From contig NZ_MEDS01000008.1 in the NCBI RefSeq assembly GCF_001724135.1, forward strand, positions 186,001 to 250,000: 64,000 nucleotides of DNA, written 5' to 3'. The translations under genes and the position numbers were made by a program. How positions within the stretch are numbered: the stretch's first letter is position 1; each line of letters opens with the position of its first letter. Positions 18,287 through 26,542 of the stretch are shown here, piece by piece. Origin of the DNA: Comamonas sp. SCN 65-56 (lineage in GTDB: Bacteria > Pseudomonadota > Gammaproteobacteria > Burkholderiales > Burkholderiaceae_C). The notes under the pieces were generated by a model that worked only from the letters and a program-made list of their open reading frames with translations, made no database searches and was not told the origin of the DNA.

Positions 18287-19291
18287 TCAGCGACGTTTGG
18301 CTACCGTTTCGCGAGGGGATTGGTCAAACGCCGACCGGTAAGCCCGGGAAAACTCCCCGAGATGGGTCCAGCCGTATTGCATCGCCGTCTGCGCGATCGA
18401 CGGGCGCAGCGCCGTACTGGTCATCAGGCTTGTGCGCACCGCGTCCAGGCGCTGGCGGCGCAGCCATTGCATCGGCCCCATGCCACGCGTACGCTGGAAA
18501 CTCGCCTGCAACGTACGGACGGCCACACCGCACGAACGGGCCACGCCGGCCACGGTGATCGGCTGGTCGATACGCTCCAGCATCCACTCCTCAGCGCGTC
18601 GCTGCAGCAGCAAATCCGGCTGCGCATCTGCAACCGCCTTTCCCGCCTGATTGTGAGGATGGAGCAATAGCAGCGTTGTGCATACCTGCTCCTCCAGGCA
18701 GACGTGCAGGTGTCTGAGCGCCATGTCATCGCACTCTCCGCGCAGTCCTGCAGCCACGGTGTGCAACAAGGGGGCCAGTGCGCTCCACGCGGGTGTATCC
18801 AGCGCCATGGAGCCGGCAAAATCGATCGGGATCGTGGCTGGGCGCCCACTCAACGCCAGCCAGGCCGCGTCGATGGCTGAGCGCTGCAGTCGCAAAGTCA
18901 GCTGCTCGAAATCCGAGGAGGCAGAAAATCTGAACCGCGGTGCGGCACTGACCAGTCCAGCGTGATTTTTCGTGACGTCCACACGCTCACGTCCGACTTC
19001 AAACGAGGCGGAGCCGCTGAGGCAGACACTGAACACGTAGTAGTTGCCCAAGCGCTGCGGATCCACATCCACTGCCGCTCCATAGGCGAGACGACTGAGG
19101 GACATGGAACCAAAAGGCAGGCTGTCCATGCTGGCGCGCAGTTGCTGCCGGGGGCGCGCGATATGTAGCTGGTGGGAACTCAATACCCGACCACACAGTT
19201 CGCGCGCCTCGTCCACGTCATGGGTCTCGAAAACCCGAGCGCGCTCCCAGTCGATACCGTGAATCAGGAGTGATGGGGAGATCGAGGACAT
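18287..19291 (-). CDS. AraC-family transcriptional regulator
   Basis: 334 residues: an N-terminal AraC-binding-like ligand domain (~30-200) and a C-terminal double helix-turn-helix (~225-330, PITVAGVARSCGVAVRTLQ and a second helix before GEFSRAYRSAFDQSP). The architecture resembles regulators of aromatic and amine catabolism such as AntR/FeaR. It is convergent with the salicylate operon and divergent from an alpha/beta hydrolase gene, with the palindrome CTCGAA-N6-TTCGAG 20 bp before its start. It probably controls the hydrolase, itself or both. The effector is unknown. Confidence 0.85.
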   Translation of the reverse strand: MSSISPSLLIHGIDWERARVFETHDVDEARELCGRVLSSHQLHIARPRQQLRASMDSLPFGSMSLSRLAYGAAVDVDPQRLGNYYVFSVCLSGSASFEVGRERVDVTKNHAGLVSAAPRFRFSASSDFEQLTLRLQRSAIDAAWLALSGRPATIPIDFAGSMALDTPAWSALAPLLHTVAAGLRGECDDMALRHLHVCLEEQVCTTLLLLHPHNQAGKAVADAQPDLLLQRRAEEWMLERIDQPITVAGVARSCGVAVRTLQASFQRTRGMGPMQWLRRQRLDAVRTSLMTSTALRPSIAQTAMQYGWTHLGEFSRAYRSAFDQSPRETVAKRR

Positions 19292-19310
19292 GGGGCAGCG
19301 CGAAGCAGTA

Positions 19311-19328
19311 CTCGAATGGTCGTTCGAG
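19311..19328. promoter_or_regulatory. palindrome CTCGAA-N6-TTCGAG in a divergent intergenic region
   Basis: Perfect 6-bp inverted repeat with a 6-bp spacer, lying between the AraC-type gene and the alpha/beta hydrolase gene. AraC proteins usually bind direct repeats, so this could serve another factor or be accidental. Confidence 0.3.
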
Positions 19329-19458
19329 GCTGGACCCCGTCAATAGGGAAAAACCTGATCCCGAGGCTGCGTTTTCGCGGATAGGGCGACGTACTTCCGA
19401 TAGTCAGCGCCCGATGCTGTTCCTACCATCGGTGCTTTCAACACGAAAAGAGCATTTC

Positions 19459-20184
19459 ATGCGGTACATACTGGTTCACGGGAGCTGGCACACGGGCGAA
19501 CTCTGGGGGCCTGTCGCGGCGCTGCTGCGCAACGTCGGCCACGAGGTGCATACCCCGACCGTAGCGGGACATGGGCACGGCGCGGACAAAAGCGTGAACC
19601 ATGCGCAGTGCACACAGTCGATCGTGGATTACATCGTGCAGAACGACCTCAGGGATGCCGTGCTTCTGGGTCACAGCTATGGCGGCACGATTGTTTCCAA
19701 GGTGGCCGAGGCGGTGCCCGAGCGGCTGCGCCGCTTGATCTACTGGAATGCCTTCGTGCTCCAGGATGGCGAATCACTGCTGGACAATGTGCCGCCGCAT
19801 TACCGGGCGCTGTTTGGCGATCTGGCCCGTGCCAGCGGTGACAACAGCGTCACCTTGCCCTTTCCCATCTGGCGCGAGGCCTTCATCAATGACGCAGACC
19901 TGGAGACCGCCCAGCGCACCTATGCCTTGTTTTCATCCGAGCCTTACCAACCTTTCGTGGACAAGCTCGATCTGAAGCGATTTGCCACGCTGCAGATTCC
20001 GCGCAGCTATATCTCATGCACGGAAGATACGGCCCTGCCCCAGGGACCGGAATGGGGCTGGCACCCGCGCATGTCCAGCCGGCTGGGGCTGTACCGGCTG
20101 GTGCAGCTGGCTGGCAGCCATGAGGTGATGTTCACACACCCTGACCGGCTTGCAGCCGCCATTGATGCCGCGGGGCGAGACTGA
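19459..20184 (+). CDS. alpha/beta hydrolase (plant methylesterase / SABP2-like)
   Basis: 241-residue alpha/beta hydrolase. YILVHGSWHTGELW forms the oxyanion region, GHSYGG carries the nucleophile Ser and SHEVMFTHPDRLA the catalytic His. The compact lid-bearing form and HG.GAD turn recall the hydroxynitrile lyase / methyl salicylate esterase group. Start at the ATG giving MRYILVHG; the upstream in-frame extension lacks protein character. Its position beside a salicylate operon makes an ester-cleaving feeder enzyme plausible, but this is inference only. Confidence 0.75.
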   Translation: MRYILVHGSWHTGELWGPVAALLRNVGHEVHTPTVAGHGHGADKSVNHAQCTQSIVDYIVQNDLRDAVLLGHSYGGTIVSKVAEAVPERLRRLIYWNAFVLQDGESLLDNVPPHYRALFGDLARASGDNSVTLPFPIWREAFINDADLETAQRTYALFSSEPYQPFVDKLDLKRFATLQIPRSYISCTEDTALPQGPEWGWHPRMSSRLGLYRLVQLAGSHEVMFTHPDRLAAAIDAAGRD

Positions 20185-20226
20185 CTGGTACTGCGATGCA
20201 CTGTGCGGATGTCCTGTCCACAGGCG

Positions 20227-21012
20227 TCAATGCGCATGGTGCGCCAGGCTCCTTACCAGCATCACCGCACCCATGCCGCCCAGCAACCAGAGGATCTGCA
20301 CCACGGCCTGTGCCGCCGACATGCGCCGCTGCAGCTGCGGGATCAGATCGGCCAGCGCGACATAGATGAAACTGCTGGCGGCAATGACCAGGAAATACGG
20401 CAAGGCGGCCTCCCAGCGGCCGACGATGTAGTAGCCCGCCACGCCGCCCAGGGTCGTAACCGCGCCGGCCAGCGAGACCTTGAGCAAGGCCGCGCGGCGC
20501 TTGCCCTGGCGCAGCACGACAAGGTCGCCCACATGGTGCGGCACCTCATGCGCCAGCACCGAGAGCGCCGCCACCAGCCCCAGACGCCAGTCGGCAACGA
20601 AAGTCGAGGCGATCATCACGCCGTCGCCAAAGCAATGCAGGCTGTCGCCCGCAATCAGTGCCCAGTCATGGTCATGGTCATGGTCATGGTCGTGTCCATG
20701 GTCATGCGGCGCATCGCCATGCGCCCCATGCTCATGGCCGTGGTGCCAGAGCTCGGCCTTCTCCAGAATGAAAAACAGCACCAGGCCGAGCAGCAGCGTG
20801 GCAAACAGCGGCTGCGCAGCATGGTCTTCAAACGCCTCGGGCAGCACCGCCATGAACGCGGTGGAAAGCAGCGCACCCGCCGCCAGGCTCAGCAGGTGCT
20901 GCGGACCAATGCGCCAGCGTCCATCCATGCCCAGAAGCAGCAGCATGGCTGCCAGCCACACGCTGCCGATACCGGCAGCCAAGGTGGCGCCGATGATTGC
21001 TATCAATAACAT
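20227..21012 (-). CDS. ZIP-family metal transporter
   Basis: 261-residue ZIP transporter with eight predicted helices. The metal-binding helices show SLHCFGDGVMIASTF and VLAHEVPHHVGDLVVL. A His/Asp-rich loop between helices 3 and 4 (HGHDHDHDHDHD) is encoded by a hexanucleotide tract. Zn2+ is the commonest substrate, though Fe2+ or Mn2+ are possible. The chosen start MLLIAIIGA overlaps a degraded palindromic repeat; longer upstream frames are non-coding in appearance. Confidence 0.88.
   Translation of the reverse strand: MLLIAIIGATLAAGIGSVWLAAMLLLLGMDGRWRIGPQHLLSLAAGALLSTAFMAVLPEAFEDHAAQPLFATLLLGLVLFFILEKAELWHHGHEHGAHGDAPHDHGHDHDHDHDHDWALIAGDSLHCFGDGVMIASTFVADWRLGLVAALSVLAHEVPHHVGDLVVLRQGKRRAALLKVSLAGAVTTLGGVAGYYIVGRWEAALPYFLVIAASSFIYVALADLIPQLQRRMSAAQAVVQILWLLGGMGAVMLVRSLAHHAH
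20665..20706. repeat. hexanucleotide tandem tract encoding the His-Asp loop
   Basis: Consecutive near-perfect copies of GTCATG (one degenerate interruption) code for alternating His-Asp in the cytoplasmic loop of the ZIP transporter. Unit changes would keep the frame, so loop length can vary between strains without loss of function. Confidence 0.7.
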
Positions 21013-21056
21013 TGCTGCTTGCGCTTGTGCTGTATGCCAAAGCACCTTATTTTGAT
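20998..21056. repeat. degenerate copy of the dispersed palindromic repeat
   Basis: AT-richer segment with TATCAATAACATTGCTGCTTG and GCGCTTG..CAAAGCAC blocks resembling the repeat family. It covers the ZIP gene's presumed start and the gap to the dienelactone hydrolase gene. The match is weaker than for the other copies. Confidence 0.35.
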
Positions 21057-21058
21057 AC

Positions 21059-21946
21059 TCAATTGAGCCCGTGCTGCTTGAACCAGGCCAGCGCCCGCTT
21101 CCAGCCATCTTCTGCCGCATCCTTGCGGTAGCTGGCGCGGTAGTCAGCGTGAAAGGCGTGGGGAGCATCAGGATAAACCACGAATTGTGCCTCGTTGGCC
21201 GGCGCACCCGCCTTGGCCAGGGCTGCCTTCATCTGCTCGATGGTCGCCACGGGAATGCCCTCGTCCTTGCCGCCATACAGCCCCAGCACCGGCGCCTTGA
21301 CCTGGCCCGCCAATTCCAGCGCCTGCTTGGGTTGCAGAGGGTTGTCCTGCCCCACCAGACGACCGTACCAGGCAACGCCTGCCTTGACCGATGCATGCGC
21401 CGCATAGAGCCAGGTGATGCGCCCGCCCCAGCAAAAGCCGGTGATTCCGACCTTCTTTGCGTCGCCGCCATGGGCGCCCGCCCAGGCCACGGTGGCATCC
21501 AGGTCGCCCATGACTTGCGCATCCGGCACTTTGGCGATCACCTCGCTCATCAGCTTGGCCATCTCGCCGTAGGACATGGGATCGCCCTGGCGTTCAAAGA
21601 GGTCGGGCGCGATCGCGAAATACCCCGCATGTGCCAGGCGACGGCAGACATCGGCGATGTATTCGTGCACGCCAAAAATCTCCGAAACCACCAGGATCAC
21701 CGGCAGATTCGTCTTGCCCTTGGGCGCGGCGCGGTAGGCGTGTACCTGGAAATTACCCGACGGGTAGCTGACCTCGCCTACCTCCAGCCCATCGGAAGGG
21801 GTTTCTATGGCAGTCTGTGCCATCACCGGCAGGGCGGCCGCGGCATAGCCGGCACCCAGCATCAGACCCAGTGCCTTGCGGCGGGATGCCGCGCCGGTAC
21901 CGGGCAGCAACGCAGCGGCATCGCTGCGCAGATCTTCGTGCAACAT
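21059..21946 (-). CDS. dienelactone hydrolase family protein, exported
   Basis: 295 residues with an N-terminal Tat-like signal (SRRKALGLMLGAGYAAAALP). The mature domain has the dienelactone hydrolase Cys nucleophile in GFCWGG, the conserved EIFG, Asp in YGGKDEGIP and His in PHAFHADY, forming a Cys-Asp-His triad. The twin-arginine signal suggests a periplasmic location, unlike classical cytoplasmic ClcD of chlorocatechol pathways, so the substrate is unclear. No aromatic-degradation genes are directly linked. Confidence 0.88.
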   Translation of the reverse strand: MLHEDLRSDAAALLPGTGAASRRKALGLMLGAGYAAAALPVMAQTAIETPSDGLEVGEVSYPSGNFQVHAYRAAPKGKTNLPVILVVSEIFGVHEYIADVCRRLAHAGYFAIAPDLFERQGDPMSYGEMAKLMSEVIAKVPDAQVMGDLDATVAWAGAHGGDAKKVGITGFCWGGRITWLYAAHASVKAGVAWYGRLVGQDNPLQPKQALELAGQVKAPVLGLYGGKDEGIPVATIEQMKAALAKAGAPANEAQFVVYPDAPHAFHADYRASYRKDAAEDGWKRALAWFKQHGLN

Positions 21947-22050
21947 GGAAATTTCCCCGGGATCAAAGGAATGAGAGCAGGCCACAACAACAGCAGCCCC
22001 TTGAGCCGCGCAGTGTTGCACAAACGCGGACTGATCGCTCCGGCACCGGG

Positions 22051-22356
22051 CTACATCCCCCAGCGCACCAGCGCAGAAACCACTGCGCCCAACAGCACTA
22101 CCAGCAGAAAGGGCGCGCGCGCCCAAAGTGCCAGCGCTGCCGCCGCCAGGGCCGCAAGGCGGGCATCCACACTGAGTGCCGTGCCTGCTGCAAAGGTATT
22201 CATCACCGTGAGCGAGGCCAGCAGCGCCACCGTGAGCGCACCCGCCACGCGGTGCATGCGCGGGTTTTGCAGCCAGCGCGCGGGCACCGCATAGCCTGCG
22301 AGTTTGGTCACGAAGGCAATCAGCCCTGCCACAAGCACCGCCTGCCACAGCGTCAT
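22051..22356 (-). CDS. azlD: AzlD-family branched-chain amino acid export subunit
   Basis: Small four-helix membrane protein of 101 residues (TLWQAVLVAGLIAFVTKLAG, RVAGALTVALLASLTVMN). Its ATG overlaps the azlC stop by 4 bp (ATGA), so the pair is translationally coupled. AzlC and AzlD together form an exporter of branched-chain or related amino acids in characterised cases. Confidence 0.88.
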   Translation of the reverse strand: MTLWQAVLVAGLIAFVTKLAGYAVPARWLQNPRMHRVAGALTVALLASLTVMNTFAAGTALSVDARLAALAAAALALWARAPFLLVVLLGAVVSALVRWGM

Positions 22357-23054
22357 CGTGCATGCCCCCACCAGCCCCAGATCGCGCCTGCGGCAGCCGC
22401 CAGCAAGATCGGGATGCCCGGCGCCACCCAGGGGATGGCCGCCGCCGTGACCAGCCCGGCAACCAGTGCCAGCGCCACCGGCTCACGCCCCTTCAGGCGC
22501 GGCCACAGCAACCCGAGAAAGGCCGCCACCGCCGCACCATCCAGCCCCCAGGTGCGTGCGTCGCCCAGCGCATCACCCAGCAGCGCGCCCGCCAGGGTAA
22601 ACAGATTCCATAGCACGAACACGCCCAAGCCCGCCGTCCAGAAGCCCCGTCGCTGCTCAGCCGGTTCGTCCTGGCTCAAAGTCGTCGCCGCCGATTCATC
22701 GATCGTGATCTGCGCCATCAGCCACTTGCGCGCGCCGCGTGGCGCAAACAGATGGTTCATTTGCACGCCATAGACGGCGTTGCGCACGCCCAGCAGGCTG
22801 GCCGCGCCCACGGCCGCCGCGGCGCTGCCGCCGCCCGCCACCACGCCGATGAAGGCGAACTGCGAGCCACCGGTGAACATCAAGAGGCTGAGCGCCATCG
22901 CCTGCCACGTCGTGAGACCCGCCGCCACCGCCAGCGCGCCAAACGAAATGCCGTACAAGCCCGTGGCCACGGCAATGGACAGGCCCATGCGTACGGCGGG
23001 CGTGAAGCTGGCAAACCTCACGCCCGACCGAGTAATTTGGGATTTTGAGTTCAA
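22353..23054 (-). CDS. azlC: AzlC-family branched-chain amino acid permease
   Basis: Large subunit of the AzlCD exporter, 233 residues, with GLYGISFGALAVAAGLTTWQ, FTGGSQFAFIGVVAGG and LLGVRNAVYGVQMN typical of the family. The start is ambiguous: TTG at 23054 has GAGCGG upstream, GTG at 23021 gives VRFASFTPA, and ATG at 22988 would shorten the first helix. I give the longest frame, but GTG is equally plausible. Confidence 0.88.
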   Translation of the reverse strand: MNSKSQITRSGVRFASFTPAVRMGLSIAVATGLYGISFGALAVAAGLTTWQAMALSLLMFTGGSQFAFIGVVAGGGSAAAAVGAASLLGVRNAVYGVQMNHLFAPRGARKWLMAQITIDESAATTLSQDEPAEQRRGFWTAGLGVFVLWNLFTLAGALLGDALGDARTWGLDGAAVAAFLGLLWPRLKGREPVALALVAGLVTAAAIPWVAPGIPILLAAAAGAIWGWWGHAR

Positions 23055-23127
23055 TATTTCCGCTCAATGCAGCACATTGCAACCCCCGTGCTCCGCACAA
23101 GAGCTCCCAATCAAGCGCATATTGCGG

Positions 23128-23232
23128 ACTCCTTCCCCCTTTGGGGGAAGGCCGGGATGGGGGCCCGCACGCGAACAGCGTGAACCTGCAGGCGCTGCAG
23201 GCCCCCTCCCCAGCCCCCCCAAGTGGAGAGGG
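23128..23232. repeat. GC-rich palindromic intergenic repeats
   Basis: Two palindromic blocks, CCTTCCCCCTTTGGGGGAAG and CCCCTCCCCAGCCCCCCCAA followed by GTGGAGAGGGGG, fill most of the gap between azlC and the BON lipoprotein gene. A related block occurs at 39466. No gene is seen in this stretch; it may form 3' hairpins or be a non-autonomous element. Confidence 0.6.
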
Positions 23233-23265
23233 GGAAACAGCCCTTCGAGACATACAAAAAACAGA

Positions 23266-23586
23266 TCAGGGCTTGACGATCAGGTTGTTGTGCACCGAGC
23301 TCACGCCCTTGACGCTGCGTGCGATCTGGGTGGCCACATCCTTTTCCTGCTGTGACTTGGCAAAACCGGAAAGCTGCACCACCCCCGCATCTATCGTTTT
23401 GACGTTGATATTGAGCGCCGAGGTACGCTTGTCCTCGGCCAGCTTGGCCTTGACCTGCGCGGTGACGGCGCTGCCGTCCACGTATTGACCGACGGTTTCC
23501 TGGTTGCGCGCCACCGAGCAACCGGCAACGAAAGCCAGCGTGGCCACCGAAAAAATCGCGATCGAAACCGTACGCAGCATGTTCAT
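23266..23586 (-). CDS. BON-domain lipoprotein
   Basis: 106 residues. The signal peptide ends in the lipobox FVAGCS, so the mature protein is lipidated. A single BON domain follows (AQVKAKLAEDKRTSALNINV, VQLSGFAKSQQEKDVA, VSSVHNNLIV), similar to half of OsmY. BON proteins associate with membranes and often respond to osmotic or envelope stress. AGAGGTG precedes the start. Confidence 0.9.
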   Translation of the reverse strand: MNMLRTVSIAIFSVATLAFVAGCSVARNQETVGQYVDGSAVTAQVKAKLAEDKRTSALNINVKTIDAGVVQLSGFAKSQQEKDVATQIARSVKGVSSVHNNLIVKP

Positions 23587-23713
23587 GATTCACCTCTGTT
23601 GGTTGTTTGATGATGGAGCGCATCCTGCGGGCGAAAACCCGGCTATCGCCACTCCAGCCAAATATTTTGCCCTTGCCGGCCGTTGTTTGCCAGGCATCGG
23701 CACATGTGCCGCG

Positions 23714-26488
23714 TCAATGCGCCTCTTCCCAGTTCGCCCCCACGCCGACTTCGGCTGTCAAGGGCACCGCCAGCTCGGCCACGCCCGCCATGATGGCCGG
23801 CACCTCCTGGCGCACCCAGTCGGCATCGGCCTCGGGCAGCTCGAAGACCAGTTCGTCGTGCACCTGCAAGATCATCAGCACCTCGGGCTTTTCGGCGTCC
23901 AGCCGTGCCTGCACCGCCACCATCGCCTTCTTGATCAGATCGGCCGCCGTGCCCTGCATCGGCGCGTTGATCGCGGCGCGCTCGGCCGCCTTCTTGCGCG
24001 GGCCGCTGCCGCCATTGATCTCGGGCAGAACCAAGCGCCTGCCGAACACCGTCTCGACATAGCCCTGGCGGTGTGCGAGCGCCACGGTTTCATCCATGTA
24101 GCGGCGCACGCCGGGGTAGCGCTCGAAGTAGCGTTCGATGTAGTTCTTTGCCGCCTGTGCCTCTATGCCCAGGTTCTTCGCCAGACCATAGCTGCTCATG
24201 CCGTAGATCAGGCCGAAGTTGATCACCTTGGCGTAGCGCCGCTGCTCACTCGTCACCTGATCGACCGCGACGCCGAAGACTTCCGCGGCGGTGGCGCGGT
24301 GCACGTCCACGCCATCGTGAAACGCCTTGAGCAGCGCCGCGTCGCCGCTGAGGTGCGCCATGATGCGCAGCTCGATCTGGCTGTAGTCGCAACTGGCGAT
24401 CACGCGCCCGGGCGGGGCGATGAAGGCCTCGCGGATGCGCCTGCCCTCGGCGGTGCGCACGGGGATGTTTTGCAGATTCGGGTCGTTGCTGGCCAGGCGC
24501 CCGGTGACGGCCACCGCCTGCGCATAGTGCGTGTGCACGCGCCCGGTCGCCGGGTTGATCAGCGTCGGCAGCTTGTCGGTATAGGTACTCTTGAGCTTGG
24601 CCAGGCTCCGGTGCTCCAGCAGCTTGGCGGGCAGCGGCCAGTCTTCGGCGAGTTTTTCCAGCACTTCCTCATCGGTCGAGCGCGCGCCGGTGGCGGTTTT
24701 CTTGATGACCGGCATGCCGAGCTTGTCGAAGAAGATTTCGCCAAGCTGCTTGGGGCTGCCGAGGTTGAAGGGTTGGCCCGCGAGCGCGTAGGCCTCCTGC
24801 TCCAGCTCGGTGATGCGCAGGCCGAGCGCATGGCTTTGAGCCGCGAGCTTTTTCGCGTCGATCAGCACGCCGTTTCTCTCGATGCGAAACAGCGTCTCGC
24901 TGCTGGCGATCTCGAGCTCGTAGATCGCGCGCAGCTTGTCGCTTTTCTGGATTTGCGGCCAGAGCACGCGGTGCACATCCAGCGTCTGGTCCGAGTCCTC
25001 GCACGAATACGCCGCCGCCTTGTCCACCGGCACCTGCGCAAACGGAATCTGTTTGGCACCCTTGCCGCACAGGTCTTCATAGCTGATGCCCGTGCGCCCA
25101 ACGTGGCGCTCGGCCAGACTCGTGAGGTTGTGCGGCTTGGTCACTTCCAGCACATAGCTTTGTAGCATGGTGTCGTGCGCGTAGCCCCGCACCGTGATGC
25201 CGTGGTTGGCCAGCACGTGCCGGTCGTACTTGATGTGCTGGCCGAGCTTGGCGTGCGCAGCGCTCTCCAGCCAGGGCTTGAGGCGCGCAAGCACCTCAGC
25301 CAACGGCAATTGGGTCGGCACCTCCAGCCCCTCGTGCGCCAGCGGCACGTAGGCGGCGCTGCCGGGCTCGACGCTGAAGCTGATGCCGACGATGCGTGCC
25401 TGCTGCTCATCGAGCGAGGTGGTCTCGGTATCGAGCGCGGCCAGCGGCGCGGCCATCAATTTCGCGATCCAGGCATCGAGCTCTTCCCAGGTCAGCACCA
25501 CGTCGTAATCGACCTCGCGGCGCTGCGCCTGCACCGCCGTGTGGGTAGCCTGCGCGTCGGCCAACAGATCGGCCTCCGGTAGCGGCGTGCTGGTGCTGGC
25601 CTCCTGCTGCACCTGACGCATCAGGCTCTTGAAGCCGAATTTTGAATAAAAATGGGCCAAATCGCCCGTCTGTTCAGCGCGGACAGCTATCGAATCGAAA
25701 GCGGGCAGACTGGGTATCTCGGCGCTCAGATCGCAATCGGTGCGCATCGTCACGAGCTGGCGTCCGGTGGGCAGCCAGGCGAGCGCCGCGCGCAGGTTCT
25801 CCCCCGCCGCGCCCTTGACCTCGCCCGCGCGCGCCACCAGCGCGTCCAGCGAGCCGTATTCGAGCAGCCACTTGGCGGCGGTCTTGGGACCGACCTTGGT
25901 GACGCCCGGCACGTTGTCCACCGCATCGCCCACCAGGGTCTGAAAGTCGATCATCAACGCGGGCGGCACGCCAAACTCGGCCGTGACACCCGCCACGTCA
26001 CGGCGTTTGCCGTTCATGGTGTCGATGATGGTCACGCGCTCGTTCACGAGCTGACTCAGGTCCTTGTCGCCGCTGGAGATCACCACCTGCATGCCCTGCT
26101 CGGCACCGCGCGTGGCCAGCGTGGCGATCACGTCATCCGCCTCCACGCCCGGCACGGCCAGCACCGGCCAGCCGAGCAGTTGCACCACCTCGTGGATGGG
26201 CGCTATCTGCGCACGCAAGTCGTCGGGCATGGGCGAGCGATTGGCCTTGTACTCGGGGTAGATCGCATCGCGAAAGGTCGGGCCGTGCGCATCGAACACG
26301 CAGGCGGCCCAGGTGGCCGCATGCTCCTTTTTCAGCGCGTGCAGCATATTGATCATCCCGCGGATCGCGCCCGTGGGCTGGCTCGCCGGGTCGCCCGGCA
26401 CCGCGCGCAGATCGGGCATCGCGTGGTAAGCGCGGTAGAGGTAGCTGGAACCGTCGACCAGCAGCAGAGTGGGAGGGGTGTCGCTCAT
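23714..26488 (-). CDS. polA: DNA polymerase I
   Basis: 924 residues, full length. The 5'-3' exonuclease domain (~1-290) begins LLLVDGSSYLYRAYHAMPDL. The 3'-5' exonuclease domain (~330-520) keeps its DTETT acidic motif. The polymerase domain has motif A SCDYSQIELRIMAHLSGDA, the O-helix region RRYAKVINFGLIYGMSSYGL and motif C QVHDELVFE. It fills Okazaki fragment gaps and acts in excision repair. It diverges from a serine hydrolase gene with only 54 bp between. Confidence 0.97.
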   Translation of the reverse strand: MSDTPPTLLLVDGSSYLYRAYHAMPDLRAVPGDPASQPTGAIRGMINMLHALKKEHAATWAACVFDAHGPTFRDAIYPEYKANRSPMPDDLRAQIAPIHEVVQLLGWPVLAVPGVEADDVIATLATRGAEQGMQVVISSGDKDLSQLVNERVTIIDTMNGKRRDVAGVTAEFGVPPALMIDFQTLVGDAVDNVPGVTKVGPKTAAKWLLEYGSLDALVARAGEVKGAAGENLRAALAWLPTGRQLVTMRTDCDLSAEIPSLPAFDSIAVRAEQTGDLAHFYSKFGFKSLMRQVQQEASTSTPLPEADLLADAQATHTAVQAQRREVDYDVVLTWEELDAWIAKLMAAPLAALDTETTSLDEQQARIVGISFSVEPGSAAYVPLAHEGLEVPTQLPLAEVLARLKPWLESAAHAKLGQHIKYDRHVLANHGITVRGYAHDTMLQSYVLEVTKPHNLTSLAERHVGRTGISYEDLCGKGAKQIPFAQVPVDKAAAYSCEDSDQTLDVHRVLWPQIQKSDKLRAIYELEIASSETLFRIERNGVLIDAKKLAAQSHALGLRITELEQEAYALAGQPFNLGSPKQLGEIFFDKLGMPVIKKTATGARSTDEEVLEKLAEDWPLPAKLLEHRSLAKLKSTYTDKLPTLINPATGRVHTHYAQAVAVTGRLASNDPNLQNIPVRTAEGRRIREAFIAPPGRVIASCDYSQIELRIMAHLSGDAALLKAFHDGVDVHRATAAEVFGVAVDQVTSEQRRYAKVINFGLIYGMSSYGLAKNLGIEAQAAKNYIERYFERYPGVRRYMDETVALAHRQGYVETVFGRRLVLPEINGGSGPRKKAAERAAINAPMQGTAADLIKKAMVAVQARLDAEKPEVLMILQVHDELVFELPEADADWVRQEVPAIMAGVAELAVPLTAEVGVGANWEEAH

Positions 26489-26542
26489 GTACGCGATTGT
26501 GAGGGCGGCAGGGATTTACGATTGCGCCCCCACGGAGATTCC

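Noticed and set aside
23128-23232. CRISPR-like array
   Set aside because: Only two palindromic blocks of unequal sequence, no regular spacers and no cas genes.
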